Part shown: positions 7,418-18,157 of the stretch, piece by piece | Numbering within the stretch: position 1 is the stretch's first letter | Layout: each line of letters opens with the position of its first letter | Assembly (NCBI GenBank): GCA_052143575.1 | Contig: JBKQSP010000084.1 | Coordinates: 1 to 64,000 of the forward strand | Length of the DNA stretch: 64,000 nt | Reading direction: 5' to 3' | Source: JAKACA01 sp052143575 | Lineage (GTDB): Bacteria; Actinomycetota; Acidimicrobiia; Acidimicrobiales; Bog-793 | The notes under the pieces: model-generated | What the model saw: only the letters and a program-made list of their open reading frames with translations | Database searches by the model: none | Told to the model about the DNA's origin: nothing | Made by a program: the position numbers and the translations under genes

Positions 7418-8965
7418 GTGCTCGTTGAAGAGCTGTCGAAGGCGACTACAGCGTTGAGCGGAGTCGTGCGCGATCTCGACGGGGATGCGTTGTCCGGCGC
7501 CGACGCCGCGCTTCTCGTCGAGCGCTTCTCGGTGATCTCGAGGCTCGCTGCGGCAGGCATCGCGCTGTGTGCCAAGCGCGTCAACGAGACGCGCTTCTTC
7601 GAACGTTGCGGACACAAGAGCGCCGAGTCGTGGCTCGGCGACCGGACCGGGGAACCGGCTGGATCGGCTCGCTCGGTCATTGCCACGGGCGGTCTGCTCT
7701 CCGACCTCCCCGAGCTCGAGGGGGCGTTCCGCGCCGGCGAGCTGTCCAGCGAGCAAGCCGCGCAGGTGGCTCGCGGTGGCGCTGCCGACCCGGCGTCCGC
7801 TCGCCAACTCCTCGACCACGCTAAGACGGGTTCCCTCCGAGAGCTGCGAGCCGAAGCGGACAAGCTCGAGGCGGCCGCGCGCTCCCGCGAGGAGGACGAG
7901 GCCCGTCACGCCCGCATCCGGGCAGGGCGCCACCTCCGCACATGGCTCGATGCCGATGGTTCCTTCAAGGGCCGCTTCTCGCTCACGGCCGACGACGGTG
8001 CTCTCTTGCTCTCGGGCATCGAGCGAGAGGCCAACCACCTCTTCGATCTGTCACGGCGGGCCGGCCTCCGCGAGGCGCGGGAGGCTTACCTGGCCGACGC
8101 CCTCGTGGCGGTCGTGAGCGGCCAGTCTGCCGGCGCAGCATCGCTCGAGGGCCAACGCCGGCCCTGGCCCGACTCCCCCGTCGGAACCCGGGCCAACACC
8201 ATCGGTACCGCCGCAACGACGACCCCCACGGCTGCCAACAGCACTGACGGTGCGCCCATGACGGCGCCCCAGCACCCGCTGGCCGGCGAAGCAGGCGGCG
8301 GCGCAGGAGCCGACGTTGCATGCGCCGGCGGCGGCGCCGAAGGAGGCGAAGGAGGCGAGATCGCCGGCGATCGCCGGCCACTGCGGTCTCGTCGCCCCGA
8401 CTGCACGATCCTGTTCCACGTCAGCCTCGAGGCACTCCGCCGTGGCGCCCTGGCACCGGGCGAGGAGTGCGTCGTCGACGGAGTCGGTCATGTTCCCCTC
8501 TCGGTCGTGCAGCGCTACCTGGACACCGCCAGAATCCGCCTCGTCGTCAAGAACGGCTATGACGTCGCCTCCGTCTTCTCGTGCACCCGCTCGATTCCCG
8601 CCGGCGTACAGACGGCGCTCATCGCTCGCGACCGCGTGTGCGTTGTGCCGGGATGCGCCAGCAGCTTCCAGCTCGAGATCGACCACATCGTCGAGTTCGC
8701 CAAGGGGGGAATGACGAAGCTCTCCAACCTCTGTCGCCTCTGTCGCCCGCACCACGCCATGAAGACGCAAGAGGGGTACCGAATCGAAGGTGGCCCGGGC
8801 AGCTGGCGATGGATACCACCTCCGGGGGCGGCACCGGAACGACGCCCGCCTACAGCGGAGGCGACTGCCGGCGGCGCGGGTACAGCGCCGGAACCTCGCG
8901 GAGGCGAATCGCCTGCCGTGCGGCGGATCCCGGTGGCACAGCAAGGATCCCTCCAGCTCGATTGA
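7418..8965 (+). CDS. DUF222/13E12-type HNH endonuclease-domain protein
   Basis: A 515-residue protein of the actinobacterial 13E12 (REP13E12) family. The N-terminal DUF222 region, residues about 1-235, includes CGHKSAESWLGDRTGEPAG, typical of the family. It is followed by a Gly/Ala-rich, low-complexity insert of about 80 residues. The C-terminal HNH domain reads CVVPGCASSFQLEIDHIVEF, then LSNLCRLCRPHHAMK, with all metal-binding His/Asn positions and zinc cysteines present. These proteins are abundant in actinobacterial genomes, often in several copies, and their biological role is unsettled. The GTG start has GAGGAGCG upstream. No inverted repeats or integrase mark it as mobile here. Confidence 0.87.
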   Translation: MLVEELSKATTALSGVVRDLDGDALSGADAALLVERFSVISRLAAAGIALCAKRVNETRFFERCGHKSAESWLGDRTGEPAGSARSVIATGGLLSDLPELEGAFRAGELSSEQAAQVARGGAADPASARQLLDHAKTGSLRELRAEADKLEAAARSREEDEARHARIRAGRHLRTWLDADGSFKGRFSLTADDGALLLSGIEREANHLFDLSRRAGLREAREAYLADALVAVVSGQSAGAASLEGQRRPWPDSPVGTRANTIGTAATTTPTAANSTDGAPMTAPQHPLAGEAGGGAGADVACAGGGAEGGEGGEIAGDRRPLRSRRPDCTILFHVSLEALRRGALAPGEECVVDGVGHVPLSVVQRYLDTARIRLVVKNGYDVASVFSCTRSIPAGVQTALIARDRVCVVPGCASSFQLEIDHIVEFAKGGMTKLSNLCRLCRPHHAMKTQEGYRIEGGPGSWRWIPPPGAAPERRPPTAEATAGGAGTAPEPRGGESPAVRRIPVAQQGSLQLD

Positions 8966-8968
8966 AGC

Positions 8969-9001
8969 GAGGGCGCACCCGGCAAACCGAACGCCGCCCT
9001 C
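8969..9001. terminator. Weak stem-loop between convergent genes
   Basis: GAGGGCG at 8969-8975 pairs with CGCCCTC at 8995-9001 across a 19-base loop, between the 3' ends of the HNH gene and the FGGY kinase. There is no U-tract, so if it terminates transcription it does so only as a barrier structure. Confidence 0.25.
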
Positions 9002-9038
9002 TGCGAAGAAGGGCCACGACCGGCGTGCCGACGAGGCC

Positions 9039-10649
9039 TCAGTCGGATTCGGTCGCGGCACTCCCGCCGTTCAGGCGCTTGAACATCGACCGCTGGATCT
9101 TGTAGAGCTTCGGGAACTCGTCGTAGAGCCGTTCGTAGGTCGCCCGCGTCGACCGATCTGGCTCGAATCGACCGTCGACCTCGACGACGTCGCGCAACTC
9201 GGAGGCATCAACGGCGCCGAGCGACATCGACGCGAAGAGGGCGGCGCCTCTGATCCCGGCATGCAGTGGTTGAGCGACCCGTTCGATGGAGCGGTTCATG
9301 ATGTCGGCGTGCATCTGGCACCACAGGTCGGACTGTGCTCCCCCGCCGATCATACGGATGGGCTCGAGGCGCCGCTTCGCGAAGTGCTCACAGGCGTCGA
9401 GGAGCCAGCGGTTGTTGAAGGCGACGCCTTCGAGCACGGCGCGCACGAGGTCGCTGCGGCCGGCGGCCAGCGAGAGATTGTGCCAACCGCCTCGCGCCCT
9501 GCGGTCGTCGACGGGCGAGCGCTCCCCGTTCAGCCACGGCGTGAAGAGCACGCCGCCGGCGCCGGGCGGTGACCCTTCGGCCTCGGCGATGATCTCCTCG
9601 AACGGTGCTGACGACGCCAGCACCTTGTCGCGCAGCCACTGCAGGCAGAGCCCGCCGGTCTCGTGGTTGTTGGCGATCAGGTAGCGGTCCGGCGAGAGGC
9701 CCGGCACGGAGGCGACCTGGCGAAGGGCGTCGGTCTTCTTGACAGGGATGGGCGCCCCGATCCAGGCGCTCGTCGAGATGGCGAGATGCGTGGCGTAGTC
9801 GGCCACGGCGCCCGCCCCACAGGCCGATGTGTGCAGGTCCGGTACGGCCGTCACGACTCGCACACCGCTCGGCAGCCCGAGATCGGCGGCCACGGCGGGC
9901 TGCACGGTGCCGATCACCGAGCCGGTGGCGTGCAGCGGGGGGAGTTTCGAGGAGATGGGCTGCAGCCCCGCCAGACCGAGCAGGATCGGGTCGTACTCCA
10001 GCAGATCGAGGCGGCGGTTGTCGGTCAGCCAGGCCGCCGTCATGGAGGCATGCGAGGCGGCGGCGAGGCCCGTGAAGCGCATCGACAGGTAGTCGATGGG
10101 CTCGAGGAACCAGCGGGCGCGGCGGACGACCTCCGGTTCCTCGTGCAAGAGATGGAGCATGTGCCCGATGGGGTCGGCACCGCTCGTCGAGGGAGCGCCG
10201 CCCGACCGCCGGATCCACTGCAAGGCGGGGCGGGGGGCGTAACCCGCCACGGGGCCGCCCACGATCTTCTTCGAGTAGCGGCCGCCCCGGCTGTCCATCC
10301 ACAGCTGAGCATCGCCGACCGGCTCACCTGCGTCGTCGACCGGTACGGTGCTCGCCCACAGCCCTGTCACGCACACGGCGACAACCGCCTCGGCTGCAAG
10401 GGCGCCGGAGGCGAGCCCTCGCCGGATGGCGTCGCAGATGATCGTCCACCAGGCGGCGGCGTCCTGGACGGCACCGCCGGACCCGATCCACGACGTCTCG
10501 ACCTTCAGGTGGTCCTGCCACGCCACCCGTCCGACGAGCGAGACGAAGCCAACCTTCGGTCCACCCGTCCCGAGGTCGATCCCGAGGACGTAGCGCTCGT
10601 TGCGAAGGGCCCGCAGGCCGGTCGTGCTGACGGCCTCGACGGCACTCAC
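9039..10649 (-). CDS. FGGY-family carbohydrate kinase (xylulokinase-like)
   Basis: A 536-residue kinase, slightly longer than typical xylulokinases. The N-terminal GIDLGTGGPKVG is the phosphate-1 motif, with Gly where Ser is usual. WMDSRGGRYSKKI matches the FGGY sugar-binding region, and VLFTPWLNGERSP and GGGAQSDLWCQMHADI match the C-terminal ATPase half. It should phosphorylate a sugar or polyol with ATP in the cytoplasm. Its GTG start overlaps the stop of the PLP-lyase gene (GTGA), so the two are coupled. No isomerase, epimerase or sugar transporter is adjacent, which argues against a simple pentose pathway. The partner cleaves a phosphorylated amino alcohol in other organisms, so this kinase may phosphorylate that substrate; this is inference. 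Confidence 0.85.
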   Translation of the reverse strand: MSAVEAVSTTGLRALRNERYVLGIDLGTGGPKVGFVSLVGRVAWQDHLKVETSWIGSGGAVQDAAAWWTIICDAIRRGLASGALAAEAVVAVCVTGLWASTVPVDDAGEPVGDAQLWMDSRGGRYSKKIVGGPVAGYAPRPALQWIRRSGGAPSTSGADPIGHMLHLLHEEPEVVRRARWFLEPIDYLSMRFTGLAAASHASMTAAWLTDNRRLDLLEYDPILLGLAGLQPISSKLPPLHATGSVIGTVQPAVAADLGLPSGVRVVTAVPDLHTSACGAGAVADYATHLAISTSAWIGAPIPVKKTDALRQVASVPGLSPDRYLIANNHETGGLCLQWLRDKVLASSAPFEEIIAEAEGSPPGAGGVLFTPWLNGERSPVDDRRARGGWHNLSLAAGRSDLVRAVLEGVAFNNRWLLDACEHFAKRRLEPIRMIGGGAQSDLWCQMHADIMNRSIERVAQPLHAGIRGAALFASMSLGAVDASELRDVVEVDGRFEPDRSTRATYERLYDEFPKLYKIQRSMFKRLNGGSAATESD

Positions 10650-12118
10650 GACGCCGCAGCCGAACCGCCCGACGAACTCGACGAACCCGACGAACCCGAA
10701 CTCGCCACCTCGGCGACGTCCGGCGCCGGCGCCGGCGCCTGCTGGCGGTCCATCATCTCGGCCATGATCATGCGGATGAACTGATCCGCCTCGTCGGTCA
10801 TGCCACCGGCGACACCGCCGTAGATGGCACTCGAGGACGGGGCGACGCCGGCGGCGTGTTGTGCCCGGGCGTAGGCCACCGCCTCGTCGAGATCCGAGGC
10901 GAAGGCCGCCGCCACCCCAGGCGCCGTCTGCGGACGAGTCACCGCCATGTGGAGGGCGTTCGGGTACTGCTGGCCGTTGAAACGCCAGCCCCGCAAACGC
11001 ATGAAGTCGTTCACGTGGTACACGTCGAACTCGTCGGAGGTAAAGCTGAACAGGAACGTCGGCTCACCGAGGAAGCGCAGCTCGGGATGGGATACGACGG
11101 CCGCCTTCATCTCCCCGGCCGTCTCGAAGATGGAGGCGGCGTAGCGCCGGTAGCCGGAGCGCCCTAGGTGAACCATGGAGGCCCAGGCAGCTGCCAGCAG
11201 GCCACCGGAACGGGAGCCCTCCATGCCCGGCGAGCAGTACTTCCCGCCGCTCCAGTCCGTCAGGTAGAAGTACTGGGACGAGCGCTGCTCCTTGTCCCGA
11301 AACAGCAGCGTCGACGTCCCCTTCAGCGAGTACCCGTACTTGTGGGTGTCCGCCGAGATGCTCGACACGCCCGGCACGCGGAAGTCGAAGGGCGCGATGT
11401 CGTAGCCGAGCTCCTCGCCGAAGGGCAGGATCCAGCCGCCGAGGCAGCCGTCCACGTGCAGCCCGATTTCGCGCTCGAGCGCCAGCTCACCCATGGCGGC
11501 GATGGGGTCGATCGTCCCGTAGCCGTAGTTGCAGGCGGATCCGACGAGGGCGACCGTCTGGTCGTCGATGTGGTCGGCGATCCAGTTGAGATCGGCCTGC
11601 GTCGTCACCGGGTCGACGGGGGCTCGGCGCAGCTCGACGCCGAAGAGGTGGCAGGCCTTGTCGAAGGCGGGATGAGCGGTTTCGGGTTTGATGAGGTTCG
11701 GCCGCGTCACGCCGCTCTTGGCCGCCGCCAGCTCGCGGTACGACAGCACGGCGTGCAGGATGCTGCCGGTGCCGCCGGTGGTGACAAGGCCGGCCGGCGT
11801 CGTGTCGGTGACGGCGGAGCCGTGCATGAGATCGAGCGCCATGGCGATGACCTCGCCCTCGAAACGAGTGGCGCTCGGGCACATGTCCCGCTGCAGCGCG
11901 TTCACGTGCGAGAAGAGGCCGAACGCCTCGTTCATGAAGTCGTAGTGCTCGTGGTCGCCGCAGTACATCGTGCCGGAGCATCGACCCGACTCCCACGTGC
12001 GGTCCTCCAGCTGCGACATCTCCCGCAGCTCGGCGAGCACCTCGGCCCGCGGACGGCCCTGCTCAGGAAGGACGCGATTCACGCCGAAGCGCTCGGCGTA
12101 GGGATACTCATTGCTCAC
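10646..12118 (-). CDS. PLP-dependent lyase/decarboxylase, sphingosine-1-phosphate lyase-like
   Basis: A 490-residue group II PLP enzyme. ISADTHKYGYSLKGTSTLL, with PLP-binding Lys260, closely follows the sphinganine-1-phosphate lyase signature (DTHKYG..PKG) and differs from the HK(F)G pattern of glutamate decarboxylases. Asp223 in HVDGCLGGW should contact the pyridinium nitrogen. There is no N-terminal membrane anchor, unlike eukaryotic S1P lyases. The last 20 residues are a Ser/Gly tail. The GTG start has GAGGAG eight bases upstream. It is first in a two-gene unit with an FGGY kinase. Predicted role: cleavage of a phosphorylated amino alcohol or related compound to an aldehyde and a phosphoamine. 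A plain amino-acid decarboxylase remains possible. Confidence 0.8.
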   Translation of the reverse strand: MSNEYPYAERFGVNRVLPEQGRPRAEVLAELREMSQLEDRTWESGRCSGTMYCGDHEHYDFMNEAFGLFSHVNALQRDMCPSATRFEGEVIAMALDLMHGSAVTDTTPAGLVTTGGTGSILHAVLSYRELAAAKSGVTRPNLIKPETAHPAFDKACHLFGVELRRAPVDPVTTQADLNWIADHIDDQTVALVGSACNYGYGTIDPIAAMGELALEREIGLHVDGCLGGWILPFGEELGYDIAPFDFRVPGVSSISADTHKYGYSLKGTSTLLFRDKEQRSSQYFYLTDWSGGKYCSPGMEGSRSGGLLAAAWASMVHLGRSGYRRYAASIFETAGEMKAAVVSHPELRFLGEPTFLFSFTSDEFDVYHVNDFMRLRGWRFNGQQYPNALHMAVTRPQTAPGVAAAFASDLDEAVAYARAQHAAGVAPSSSAIYGGVAGGMTDEADQFIRMIMAEMMDRQQAPAPAPDVAEVASSGSSGSSSSSGGSAAAS

Positions 12119-12194
12119 GGCGGGTGCTCCTCAGCTCAGAACGACTGTCGGCGGTTCGGATCGGCGGATCAAGCATCCCAACTACCATGTCCGC

Positions 12195-12690
12195 GTGTCG
12201 AACGAGGGCGGATCGCAGCACGCCGCCTCGATCGGGAGCGCCCAGCTCGCCGCCCTCCACCTCGAGGCGGAACGCGGCCCGAGCGCTCCGACCAGCGCTA
12301 CCCGCCGGCGCGACGCCTCCTCGTCGAAGCCCTCTCGACGGCCGCCCGCCCCTTGACGGTGCCCGACCTCGTGGCGCTGCACCCGGACGTGCCGCAGTCG
12401 AGCGCCCACCGCAACGTCACGGCGCTCATGGAGGTCGGCGTCGTGCGAGGGGTGGCCGGTGCCGACGACCCGGCCGCTTCGAGCTGACGGAGGACCTCTC
12501 CGGGCGCCACCACCATTTCGCCTGCCTCGTCTGCGGCAAGGTGGAGGATCTCGAATCGTCCGCCCGCCTGGAGCAGGCGCTGGCAGAGGCCACCCGTGTG
12601 GCTTCGGAGGAGCAGGACGTCGAGATCACCGAGCACCGTTTCGATTTCCTTGGGCGCTGCTCGGACTGCAAGGCGGCCGGGTCGCACTGA
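12195..12690 (+). pseudogene. Fur-family metal regulator interrupted by two apparent frameshifts
   Basis: Fur-family sequence is spread over three frames. Frame 3 from GTG 12195 encodes SNEGGSQHAASIGSAQL, like a Fur N-terminal extension. From about 12265 frame 2 encodes QRYPPARRLLVEAL and the DNA-binding helix PQSSAHRNVTALMEVGVV. It hits a stop at 12485. From 12472 frame 1 continues with GRFELTEDLSG, RHHHFACLVCGKVEDLE and FLGRCSDCK, the metal-binding dimerisation domain with both CxxC pairs. Each shift equals loss of one base, at about 12265-12275 and about 12469-12472. Conservation on both sides means recent inactivation or sequence error. It is divergent from the PLP-lyase gene and may once have regulated it. 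Confidence 0.72.
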
Positions 12691-12705
12691 GCCCGGCGGG
12701 CGAGC

Positions 12706-13755
12706 TCAGCCCGTCGTGACCTCGGAGCCGATCTTCTGCGCAGAGCCCACGGCCGTGAAGTCGCTGCCGATCCGCCCCACCCCGTTGTAGCCGCCGCTTT
12801 CCGAGATCGCCTGAGTCGAGGTCGCCTTGCCGGACGACACCGTGACGATGGCGCCCCAGAAGGCGTCGGTCGATGGCGACGGCGGCAGCTCCTCGCCCAC
12901 GGCCGTGCACGACGATCCCGCGCAGGCGATGGCGAAGAGGTCCGGCTTCACGTGTTGCGGAGAGCTCGCCTTCCCGCTGTTCAACGTCACGATGAGCCCT
13001 CCTGCTTGCGTGTAGCCGGCGGCGTAGCAGCGCGAGGCGCTCATGCAGGACACACCCTCCAGCGAGTCACCTGGGACGCTCTGCAGATGCCCCGGCTTCC
13101 CGTCGGTCGCCGTGACGACGTACCCGGTGACGGTGACGCCCTTCTCGAGGTAGCCGACGAGGTCGCAGGCGGCGCCCCAGCACGAGAGGCCCTCGACGGC
13201 CACGTCGGTCGTGCCCTTCGGCGGCGAGACGGCGTGCAGCTTCAGGATGCTGCCGTTCCACGAGCCGACTTCGATGGCGGTCGGGCTGAGGAAGATGTCC
13301 GTCCCCGCCACGGCGCACGCCGTGAGCTTCGTGCAAGCGATGCGTGAGAGCACGACGCCGGCGGGGACCGTGACGAGTCTCGAGGACGTGACGACGCCTG
13401 AGGCGTTGACTTCGACGAAGCGGACCCCGACGCCCGCCTGGTTGCCGATGGCGACGCAACCGGACGCCGACGGACAGCTCACCGAAACGACCCCTTGCAA
13501 CGTGGCCACTGTGGAGACATGCCCGGGCACGCCGTTGTGCACGACGACGATGTCACCCACGCCGCCCGGGGTGTAGCCCGCCAGTACGCACAGCGTCCGG
13601 CTGAGACAGGAGGCGGCGAATTGGACACCCTTCACCGACTCGTTCCGGAGTCCGGCCGCCAGCGTCGTGCCGGTGCTCATCGCCAGAACGACGAGGATCA
13701 GCACACCGGCGACGGCTGCTCGGGCGGCGGAGGCGAGGACTCTCTTGCGGAGCAC
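12706..13755 (-). CDS. Secreted protein with repeated paired-cysteine motifs, propeller-like
   Basis: A 349-residue exported protein of unknown function. The GTG at 13755 begins a clear signal peptide (LRKRVL, then AAVAGVLILVVLAMSTGTT, then AxA). The mature part has about six units spaced roughly 45 residues apart, each containing (S/A)C-x4-7-C-x-(A/L)-x-G: SCLSRTLCVLAG, SCPSASGCVAIG, ACTKLTACAVAG, SCWGAACDLVG, SCMSASRCYAAG and ACAGSSCTAVG. A seventh, DFTAVGS, has lost both cysteines. Such repeats occur in exported actinobacterial proteins and are likely propeller blades with one disulfide each. An in-frame extension to 13926 would place the signal peptide internally, so the shorter start was chosen. 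It runs tail-to-tail with the Fur-like gene. Confidence 0.75.
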   Translation of the reverse strand: MLRKRVLASAARAAVAGVLILVVLAMSTGTTLAAGLRNESVKGVQFAASCLSRTLCVLAGYTPGGVGDIVVVHNGVPGHVSTVATLQGVVSVSCPSASGCVAIGNQAGVGVRFVEVNASGVVTSSRLVTVPAGVVLSRIACTKLTACAVAGTDIFLSPTAIEVGSWNGSILKLHAVSPPKGTTDVAVEGLSCWGAACDLVGYLEKGVTVTGYVVTATDGKPGHLQSVPGDSLEGVSCMSASRCYAAGYTQAGGLIVTLNSGKASSPQHVKPDLFAIACAGSSCTAVGEELPPSPSTDAFWGAIVTVSSGKATSTQAISESGGYNGVGRIGSDFTAVGSAQKIGSEVTTG

Positions 13756-13805
13756 GTGCAGACTGTAGTGAGCGGGCGGTCGCCGCGTGTGGGCAATCCG
13801 CAGCG

Positions 13806-15656
<1,851 letters not shown>

Positions 15657-15714
15657 GTCAGTGAGAAACCCAAGGGAGAGATGAACAGCCGCAGATCGGC
15701 CGCTTCCGACCAGC

Positions 15715-17280
15715 TTACCGGCCCAACGGTGGCGCCAGAGCGAACCGGTCGCCACCTTCGCGCTTCGCCCGGTACATCGCAGCGTCGGCGGCATGGAAGA
15801 CGTCGAGAGCGCTGTCGTCGGTGCGCCCGACAGCGACGCCGATGCTCGCCCTCGCCGAGGAGTCCACGATGTCGATGCCCTGGAGGGCGAGCAACATCCG
15901 TTGCGCGATCTCCTCCGCCGCACCGACGCCGGTGTCGAGGGCAAGGACGGCGAATTCGTCACCGCCGACGCGGGCGAGCACGTCGCCTCGCCGCATCACC
16001 CTGCTCAGGGTGCCCGCCACTTCCACGAGCAGGTTGTCGCCGGCGAGGTGCCCTTGGGAGTCGTTCACCTCCTTCAGGCCGTCGAGGTCGACGACGAGGA
16101 CCGTGTAGGCATTGCGGCCGAGCGGGCGCGACATCAGCTGCTCGAAGGCGCGCCGGTTGGCGAGGCCCGTGAGGACGTCGGTCGTGGCCAGCCGGCGGAG
16201 GCTCTGGTGAGCAAGGGCGTTGCCAAGGGCAAGCTCGGTGAGGTGACCGATCGCCTTGCACTGTTCGAAGAGCTCCTCGGGGAGCTCGCCGCTTCGCATC
16301 GAGACGACGAGCACGCCGTCGACGGCTCCGGCGACATGCACGGGCACGTAGACGCTGTGGGTGAGACGCAGCGTGGCCATCCTCGCCTTGATGCCCGGCC
16401 CGACGGCTTCGAGATCGGGCGGCCCGTGGCTGGCCTGCCCGGTGATGAAGGCCCGCTCAAGCGCCGGGTGGTCGGCGAGGGCGAAGTTGCCCGGTATCTC
16501 GGTGCCCGTCTCGTCGTACTCGGCGGCGAGCTGCCCGATGCCGTCCTCGGTGCGGATGTATTGACCCCGGCGCAGGTCGCTCCCCGGTGGGCAAACGAGC
16601 AGAGCGGCGAGGCGGGAGGCTGCGGCGATGACGTCCTGTGGGTCGAGGTAGCCGGTGAGCTCCTCGGCCGCCAGTTCGAGGGCTTCGCTCTGCCGGAGGT
16701 GCTCGGTCTGGGCGGCGTACAGCTTCTCCCGGTCGGCGAACACGGCTTGCAGGCGGTCGCGCAGCGAGTGGATGGCGAAGGAGATCCCGAGGCCGAGAAC
16801 GCCCCAGAACCCGACGCGCCGGAAGATCACGGCGCCCGCCCCGACCCGGGGGTCGAGCGAGATCACCAGCTCGACGGCGACGATGGCGGTGACCACGACG
16901 AGTGACTCCCAGCGGCGGTGGTACAGCGCCGTCCAGACGAGCGGGATGAGGATGATGACGCCGACCCCTGACGTCGACCCCCCGGCCGCCAGGATGAGCA
17001 TCATGACCGAGCCGGTGTAGGCGAACGGCACGACGACGGTGCCCCAGCTCGGCATGCGGTCCCACGGAGCGACGATGAGCCCGCACGCGATGGCGAGCAG
17101 GACGACGCTGATGATCGTGTCGACCATGGAGGCCGGCCCGGGAGGCCACGCCAGGCTTGCCTCGGCTACGAGGGCGACGAGGGCGAAGATCCAGATGCGG
17201 CGGCCGAGCCCCGCTCGCCGGAACGGGCCAGTCGAGTCGAGCTCGTCGAGGACTCGTGGCACGGGTTCCGTCGTCACCAT
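15715..17280 (-). CDS. Membrane-anchored GAF-GGDEF diguanylate cyclase
   Basis: A 521-residue protein that should synthesise cyclic di-GMP. About five hydrophobic segments occupy residues 28-165 (for example WIFALVALVAEASLAW and SVVLLAIACGLIVAPW). A short coiled-coil linker and a GAF-like sensor follow at about 195-345. The GGDEF domain at about 360-515 has LVVDLDGLKEVNDSQGH, an intact RVGGDEF and an RxxD inhibitory site (RRGD) five residues before it. There is no EAL domain, so it works only as a cyclase. GAGGGCAGG lies just upstream of the ATG. Together with the bifunctional protein at 2211-3947, the window has two cyclic di-GMP enzymes and no visible effector. Confidence 0.92.
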   Translation of the reverse strand: MVTTEPVPRVLDELDSTGPFRRAGLGRRIWIFALVALVAEASLAWPPGPASMVDTIISVVLLAIACGLIVAPWDRMPSWGTVVVPFAYTGSVMMLILAAGGSTSGVGVIILIPLVWTALYHRRWESLVVVTAIVAVELVISLDPRVGAGAVIFRRVGFWGVLGLGISFAIHSLRDRLQAVFADREKLYAAQTEHLRQSEALELAAEELTGYLDPQDVIAAASRLAALLVCPPGSDLRRGQYIRTEDGIGQLAAEYDETGTEIPGNFALADHPALERAFITGQASHGPPDLEAVGPGIKARMATLRLTHSVYVPVHVAGAVDGVLVVSMRSGELPEELFEQCKAIGHLTELALGNALAHQSLRRLATTDVLTGLANRRAFEQLMSRPLGRNAYTVLVVDLDGLKEVNDSQGHLAGDNLLVEVAGTLSRVMRRGDVLARVGGDEFAVLALDTGVGAAEEIAQRMLLALQGIDIVDSSARASIGVAVGRTDDSALDVFHAADAAMYRAKREGGDRFALAPPLGR

Positions 17281-17408
17281 GGCCTGCCCTCGCCGACCTT
17301 AGACACCGCCACCGGGACGGCGTCGCTCGTCCCACCAGGATAGACGGTCAGGGTTTGGCGTCGACTGATGGTCCGTCGGCCGGCGCCGGCACGTGCCTCA
17401 GCGGTCCG

Positions 17409-18026
17409 CTACGTGTCCCATCTCGCCACGGCGGCCTCTCGGTCGGCCGTCCGCCTCTCCTTCTCGGCCATGCGCACGACCTCCGGCAGGCGCATGGCCA
17501 GGCGGTAGTAGGCCTCCATCGTCGAGATGGCCTCGGGCGGCGCCGGATAGCGACGCTTCGCACCCACCGGCGTGAGCTCTGGGCGGTACCCGTACTTGCG
17601 CAGCAGCTGGTTCACGCGTCCGAGCTCCTTGACGATGATCGGCTCGTAGGCGGGAGGCATCTTGTGGCCGGTCTCCTGCCACGTGCCGTAGTCGAGGTCC
17701 CCCATGATGTTGCCCGTGCCGTCACGTTCCAGGTTGACGTACAGATGCCGCCAAGCCGATCTGCGAAGGCCGGCGGCAATGCGCTCGGGCAGCTCGTCGC
17801 CCATCTGCGCCGCCTCCCCCATCAGCTGGCTGTAGGTACCGGCCGTCTCGAGGAGGCTCGTGCGATGGACGTCGGCGTAAGCAGCCGCTTGGACCGCTTC
17901 CCGGCACCACCGCTGTGCCCAGCTGCCGAGCATCTGCTCGAGAGAGGTCGCAGCGGCCGTCATGGCTGCAAGGTGCGCCTCGAGAGCACGCACTGCTTCG
18001 GTACTACCGGGTGTCCGCTCCGACAT
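17409..18026 (-). CDS. Hypothetical helical protein, 205 residues
   Basis: Not recognised. The ATG at 18026 is preceded by GGAAGAG, supporting this start over a longer frame to 18212. The N-terminal 110 residues are Ala-rich and probably helical (ALEAHLAAMTAAATSLEQML, EAVQAAAYADVH). The middle has a conserved-looking HLYVNLERDGTGNIMGDLDY and TWQETGHKMPPAYEPIIV. The C-terminus is charged. There is no signal peptide, membrane segment or cysteine-rich motif. It is divergent from the small membrane protein at 18158 and shares its upstream region. The codon bias matches its neighbours, so it is very likely a real gene. Confidence 0.6.
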   Translation of the reverse strand: MSERTPGSTEAVRALEAHLAAMTAAATSLEQMLGSWAQRWCREAVQAAAYADVHRTSLLETAGTYSQLMGEAAQMGDELPERIAAGLRRSAWRHLYVNLERDGTGNIMGDLDYGTWQETGHKMPPAYEPIIVKELGRVNQLLRKYGYRPELTPVGAKRRYPAPPEAISTMEAYYRLAMRLPEVVRMAEKERRTADREAAVARWDT

Positions 18027-18157
18027 CTCTTCCTTCGCTTCAACTGACGGTGACCCGCCGTCACAGCACCAGCCTACGTCACGGCGCCGACGACGACTCT
18101 GCCGAGGAGGTGCCGGAGCGAGATCGCCCTTCCGAGCCGGAACTGCCAAACTGGGGC

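Noticed and set aside
7418..8965. Mobile element around the 13E12-type HNH gene
   Set aside because: No inverted repeats, target duplication, integrase or composition change flank it.
9039..10649. Calling the FGGY kinase xylB
   Set aside because: No xylose isomerase or pentose transporter is nearby, and the partner gene points to another substrate.
10646..12118. Calling the PLP enzyme glutamate decarboxylase
   Set aside because: The active-site segment is DTHKYGYSLKG, the S1P-lyase type; no glutamate antiporter is adjacent.
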